Positions 8,901-10,938 of a stretch of 10,938 nucleotides of DNA are shown one piece after another. Location: the NCBI GenBank assembly GCA_003024985.2, contig PXIH01S0010732.1, one strand, 5' to 3'. A model generated the notes under the pieces. The model was not told the DNA's origin, did not search any database, and was given only the letters and a program-made list of their open reading frames with translations. Position numbers and translations under genes: made by a program. The DNA comes from Euperipatoides rowelli (Eukaryota; Onychophora; Udeonychophora; Euonychophora; Peripatopsidae). How positions within the stretch are numbered: position 1 is the stretch's first letter; every line of letters begins with the position of its first letter.

Positions 8901-10048
8901 AGGCTGGTTGTACACTTATGATTTAAACCGGAAATTTCACTTGCCTTTGTATTGAAAATAAAAATATTATAGTGAAATGTCATTTGGGTTGGCCCAATTC
9001 TTTATCAGAGTAGTTACTCCGGAGGAGCATCTCCTTCCTGGCTGATTCGTGATAAACATATTCACTCACGTAGCCTACGTGAATTAAAAGACAAATAACC
9101 GAGAGCCTGGATAAACTAGCAGATCACAATTATTGATAAGGGAGATGATGGACGGACTATCTCAAGCAGATAGTCTTCCCTCTTTTACAAAAGATTTAAA
9201 TCTTAGATTCCCATACAGTAAGTCCTATCTTAAATGTGTAATTGGGAAAAAGCAGCAGCCTCTTGCTAAATCTAAAATGCCAGTAAAAAAAGCAAAAACC
9301 CAGAGATAAAAAAAAGGATCTAATCCGAAACTAAAAGTGAATTGTTGCTCTACCTTAGAGCATTCAGGCCCTCCACCCGTCTCTATACCAAATGGAACGT
9401 GCTGATTGGAATTGTTCCCGATCTAATTTATTGAGTGATTTGACTCTGTCAGATGAATGATCAAATGAATAGAAACAAGTAGGAAGACTTATAGGAATAA
9501 TGGCTAGTTTGTCTTGTATATCACTAAATGACTGACTCAATTCTATCAGCAAAAGAAAAATGCTATAAGTTTCTGATTCAATACAATCCTGTAATTCTCT
9601 TCTTTTACTATAAAATATAGTAAGCCTACTGTACAAAACTTGTATCATCCAACAAATCATCATCTAAATATACCTAATGCCAACATTGGAATAAACAGCA
9701 CATTTTTCCCTCCTAATATATTAGACTTTGTTATTTAAAATCACATTTAATGCTGTGCCAGTCAATTCTCTTCTCAGTGAAAAATTTAACATTAAAGTTG
9801 ATTACAATAGAACTTTTTTGCTCATCAAATGAATCCGCAGAACATTTATATAGGCTATGTACTTATTTTAAACAAGCAAGAATTTGTTGTGATCAGCTCA
9901 TTCTTACTGATCTCACTCACTATCACAACATGCATAATAAAGATAAAATAAGAGTAGGCTTACACACATTATGTTTAGCTTATGGATATTGTGATGCCTA
10001 AGAGTGTTCCCGTATATCAGTAAACCATCACATACAATTTTTGCCTAA
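8901..10048. other. Less biased region with unassigned small ORFs
   Basis: Composition is noticeably less A/T-runny than before 8900. Open frames with fairly peptide-like translations occur at 9145-9309 (plus, 54 codons), 9364-9663 (minus, 99 codons) and 9750-10001 (plus, 83 codons). None matches a family I know, none overlaps or links to another in a gene-like way, and no clear splice-site set joins them. Small symmetrical elements are a palindrome at 9066-9082 (tcacgtag, c, ctacgtga), a hairpin at 9155-9175 (gactatct/agatagtc) and another at 9605-9623 (ttactata/tatagtaa). The region may hold an eroded gene or transposon, or simply non-coding DNA. Confidence 0.4.
9145..9309 (+). other. Candidate small ORF, 54 aa, unproven
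   Basis: Tandem ATGs at 9145 and 9148 open a frame that runs to TAA at 9307-9309, with an upstream in-frame TAA at 9112-9114. The first ATG has G at -3, a moderate initiation context. The translation has a mixed first half (MMDGLSQADSLPSF) and a basic C-terminal tail rich in Lys (KKQQPLAKSKMPVKKAKTQR), giving a strongly positive charge. A GTAAGT inside the frame (9217-9222) resembles a splice donor, so part of it could instead be an exon. I do not recognise the peptide. A frame this short can easily arise by chance. I place it above the other small frames only because its codon and residue mix is unusually balanced. Confidence 0.18.
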
Positions 10049-10167
10049 TTATACATGGTGTGCATAATTTATCTGGAGCAACACTCCACGGGGTGAAGGT
10101 CTTGCTTGAATTAAAGTCACATAATCAAGATAAAAAAAAAGACCTAATTACCAAATTCAATACATAA

Positions 10168-10642
10168 AAAACTATAATTGATAATGAAAACAGTAATTGT
10201 TCGTTAACTGAAACAGTTTTTCCCCACACTTCTCTACTGGATATGCTTCAACTCCTCTGTTCCGAACTGGAAGACATACAATCAAACATTTGTTTCAAAC
10301 AGGATGTGCTTCTCTCCCCCCCCCCCCCACACACACACTAGGGCTTACAGGTGTGCAATTTCCTCGATGAGAAATTCCCAAATCATTGGATCAGTCTAGA
10401 TGGATCAATTGCATTGGACACCAAGGTCACCTAACATCACTCCCCTTGATTTCTTTCAGTGGGGCTGCATACAGTACAAAGTGTATGCAAAACAGATAAC
10501 TAGCATTGAGGAATTACAGGACAGGATTGACTAGGCTTTGAACACAGTATCAGTGGACATGTTAATGTTAAACAATATTTGGAGAGAAATTGAGCACACA
10601 CTAGACATTCGTATGATAGATCTACAAAAGGAGCGCATGTAA
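10168..10642 (+). pseudogene. Tc1/mariner-superfamily transposase relic, C-terminal half
   Basis: From 10213 the frame reads SLLDMLQLLCSELED then ICFKQD, matching the block that carries the second catalytic Asp (GAT at 10303-10305, normally QQDGAPPH). A C13-(AC)5 tract (10316-10338) replaces the following residues, a TAG occurs at 10339, then VCNFLDEKFPNHWI follows. After a frameshift the next frame gives WTPRSPNITPLDFFQWG, YKVYAK, ITSIEELQDRI (then TAG), DMLMLNNIWREIEHTLDI and a stop at 10640-10642. The third catalytic acidic residue (Asp of PLD, GAT at 10448-10450) survives, while the neighbouring SPD has become SPN. The N-terminal DNA-binding half and first catalytic Asp are missing. A sequence at about 10049-10078 (atacatggtgtgcataatttatctgg) looks like a degraded left terminus of such an element, which would mean a large internal deletion; no matching right end is seen. 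The relic is inactive. Confidence 0.88.
10316..10338. repeat. C13 run followed by (AC)5
   Basis: Thirteen Cs (10316-10328) run directly into five AC units (10329-10338). The tract sits inside the mariner-type transposase relic, right after the second catalytic Asp codon, and adds residues there relative to the family. It is a secondary microsatellite expansion and a likely place for length errors in the assembly. Confidence 0.85.
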
Positions 10643-10938
10643 AAAATTTGAATAATTAACAAACAATGTGTAGTTATCTGTTTAAGGCATACTGGGACCA
10701 TAAGTGGACGAACAATGTTATTTTAAAATTTACTAAACACTTGTAAGTTCCTGTTGTCTAACATATTCTGTCATTATATTACGTGTTTTTGGTTTTATAA
10801 TCTTAGCAGTTGTGATTTATACCTTGAAGATTTTGTTCTCATTGATGCTATAGTGTAATATATACAGTAAGTTAGATGTCGTGATTCACACTAGATTATA
10901 TTTATCACTTCACACCTATCTGCAAATTTTCTATCCTT
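10643..10938. other. AT-rich tail, nothing recognised
   Basis: This stretch follows the stop of the transposase relic. It should contain the element's 3' untranslated region and right terminal repeat, but I find no sequence complementary to the possible left end near 10049, and no other coding frame. Confidence 0.5.

Noticed and set aside
9066-9082. Palindrome tcacgtag-c-ctacgtga as a transcription-factor site
   Set aside because: An 8-bp perfect arm is near chance expectation for the window, and no promoter or gene lies next to it.
9364-9663. 99-codon minus-strand frame, and an overlapping plus-strand reading containing ADW as a possible LINE linker
   Set aside because: The frame matches no known family. 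The plus-strand reading has several stops and only a three- to five-residue likeness to LINE linker sequence.
9750-10001. 83-codon plus-strand frame with several cysteines
   Set aside because: The cysteines have no regular spacing, there is no signal peptide, and there is no family likeness or linked exon.
8881-10149. 17-bp direct repeat (eight As then gacctaatt) at 8881-8897 and 10133-10149
   Set aside because: Nearly half of it is an A run, so the informative match is only about nine bases.
1-10938. CRISPR array, tRNA genes, rRNA or bacterial operons
   Set aside because: No short spaced direct-repeat array, no cloverleaf with a recognisable B-box-like word, and no dense coding were seen on either strand.

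Overview
The window looks like intergenic or intronic DNA from an animal nuclear genome, most likely an arthropod and perhaps an insect. It is very AT-rich by eye (about 70%), with long A/T runs. The only protein homology I can recognise comes from decayed transposable elements: two LINE reverse-transcriptase fragments, a non-autonomous hAT element and a Tc1/mariner-type transposase relic. I see no intact host gene, rRNA, tRNA, CRISPR array or bacterial-style operon. The insect assignment rests on the flavour of the transposons and the base composition, so it is an inference.

Layout. 1-844 is AT-rich with a short GC-richer patch (a hairpin at 214-239 and an unproven 35-codon ORF) and a second GC patch near 726-760. 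845-1088 is a 244-bp foldback element with perfect 26-bp inverted ends. 1089-3330 is unannotatable AT-rich sequence. 3331-3772 holds three diverged tandem copies of a unit of about 168 bp, the third one shortened. 3773-5120 is AT-rich and contains the first copy of a 24-bp exact repeat. 5121-5773 (minus strand) is the frameshifted C-terminal part of a LINE ORF2, carrying the second copy of the 24-bp repeat inside its coding relic. 6144-6709 (minus strand) is the C-terminal end of a second, different LINE ORF2. 6718-7421 is a 704-bp hAT-type non-autonomous element with 14-bp terminal inverted repeats and a perfect 8-bp target-site duplication, inserted at the upstream edge of the second LINE relic. 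7430-8900 is low-complexity sequence with a cluster of long G and C homopolymers. 8900-10050 has less biased composition and a few small unassigned ORFs, one of 54 codons at 9145-9309. 10168-10642 (plus strand) is the 3' half of a Tc1/mariner-superfamily transposase, broken by frameshifts and stops. The last 296 bp hold nothing recognisable.

Nothing here works together as a pathway. The pieces are layered repeat insertions of different ages. The LINE and mariner relics are old (several frameshifts and stops each). The hAT copy is younger, because its ends and target duplication are intact. The most unusual features are the heavy over-representation of the words TAGGCTA/TAGCCTA and TAGGCCTA across the window, the 24-bp repeat that looks like filler DNA inside a LINE, the unassigned tandem array and the foldback element. 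I did not find a convincing new biological system.
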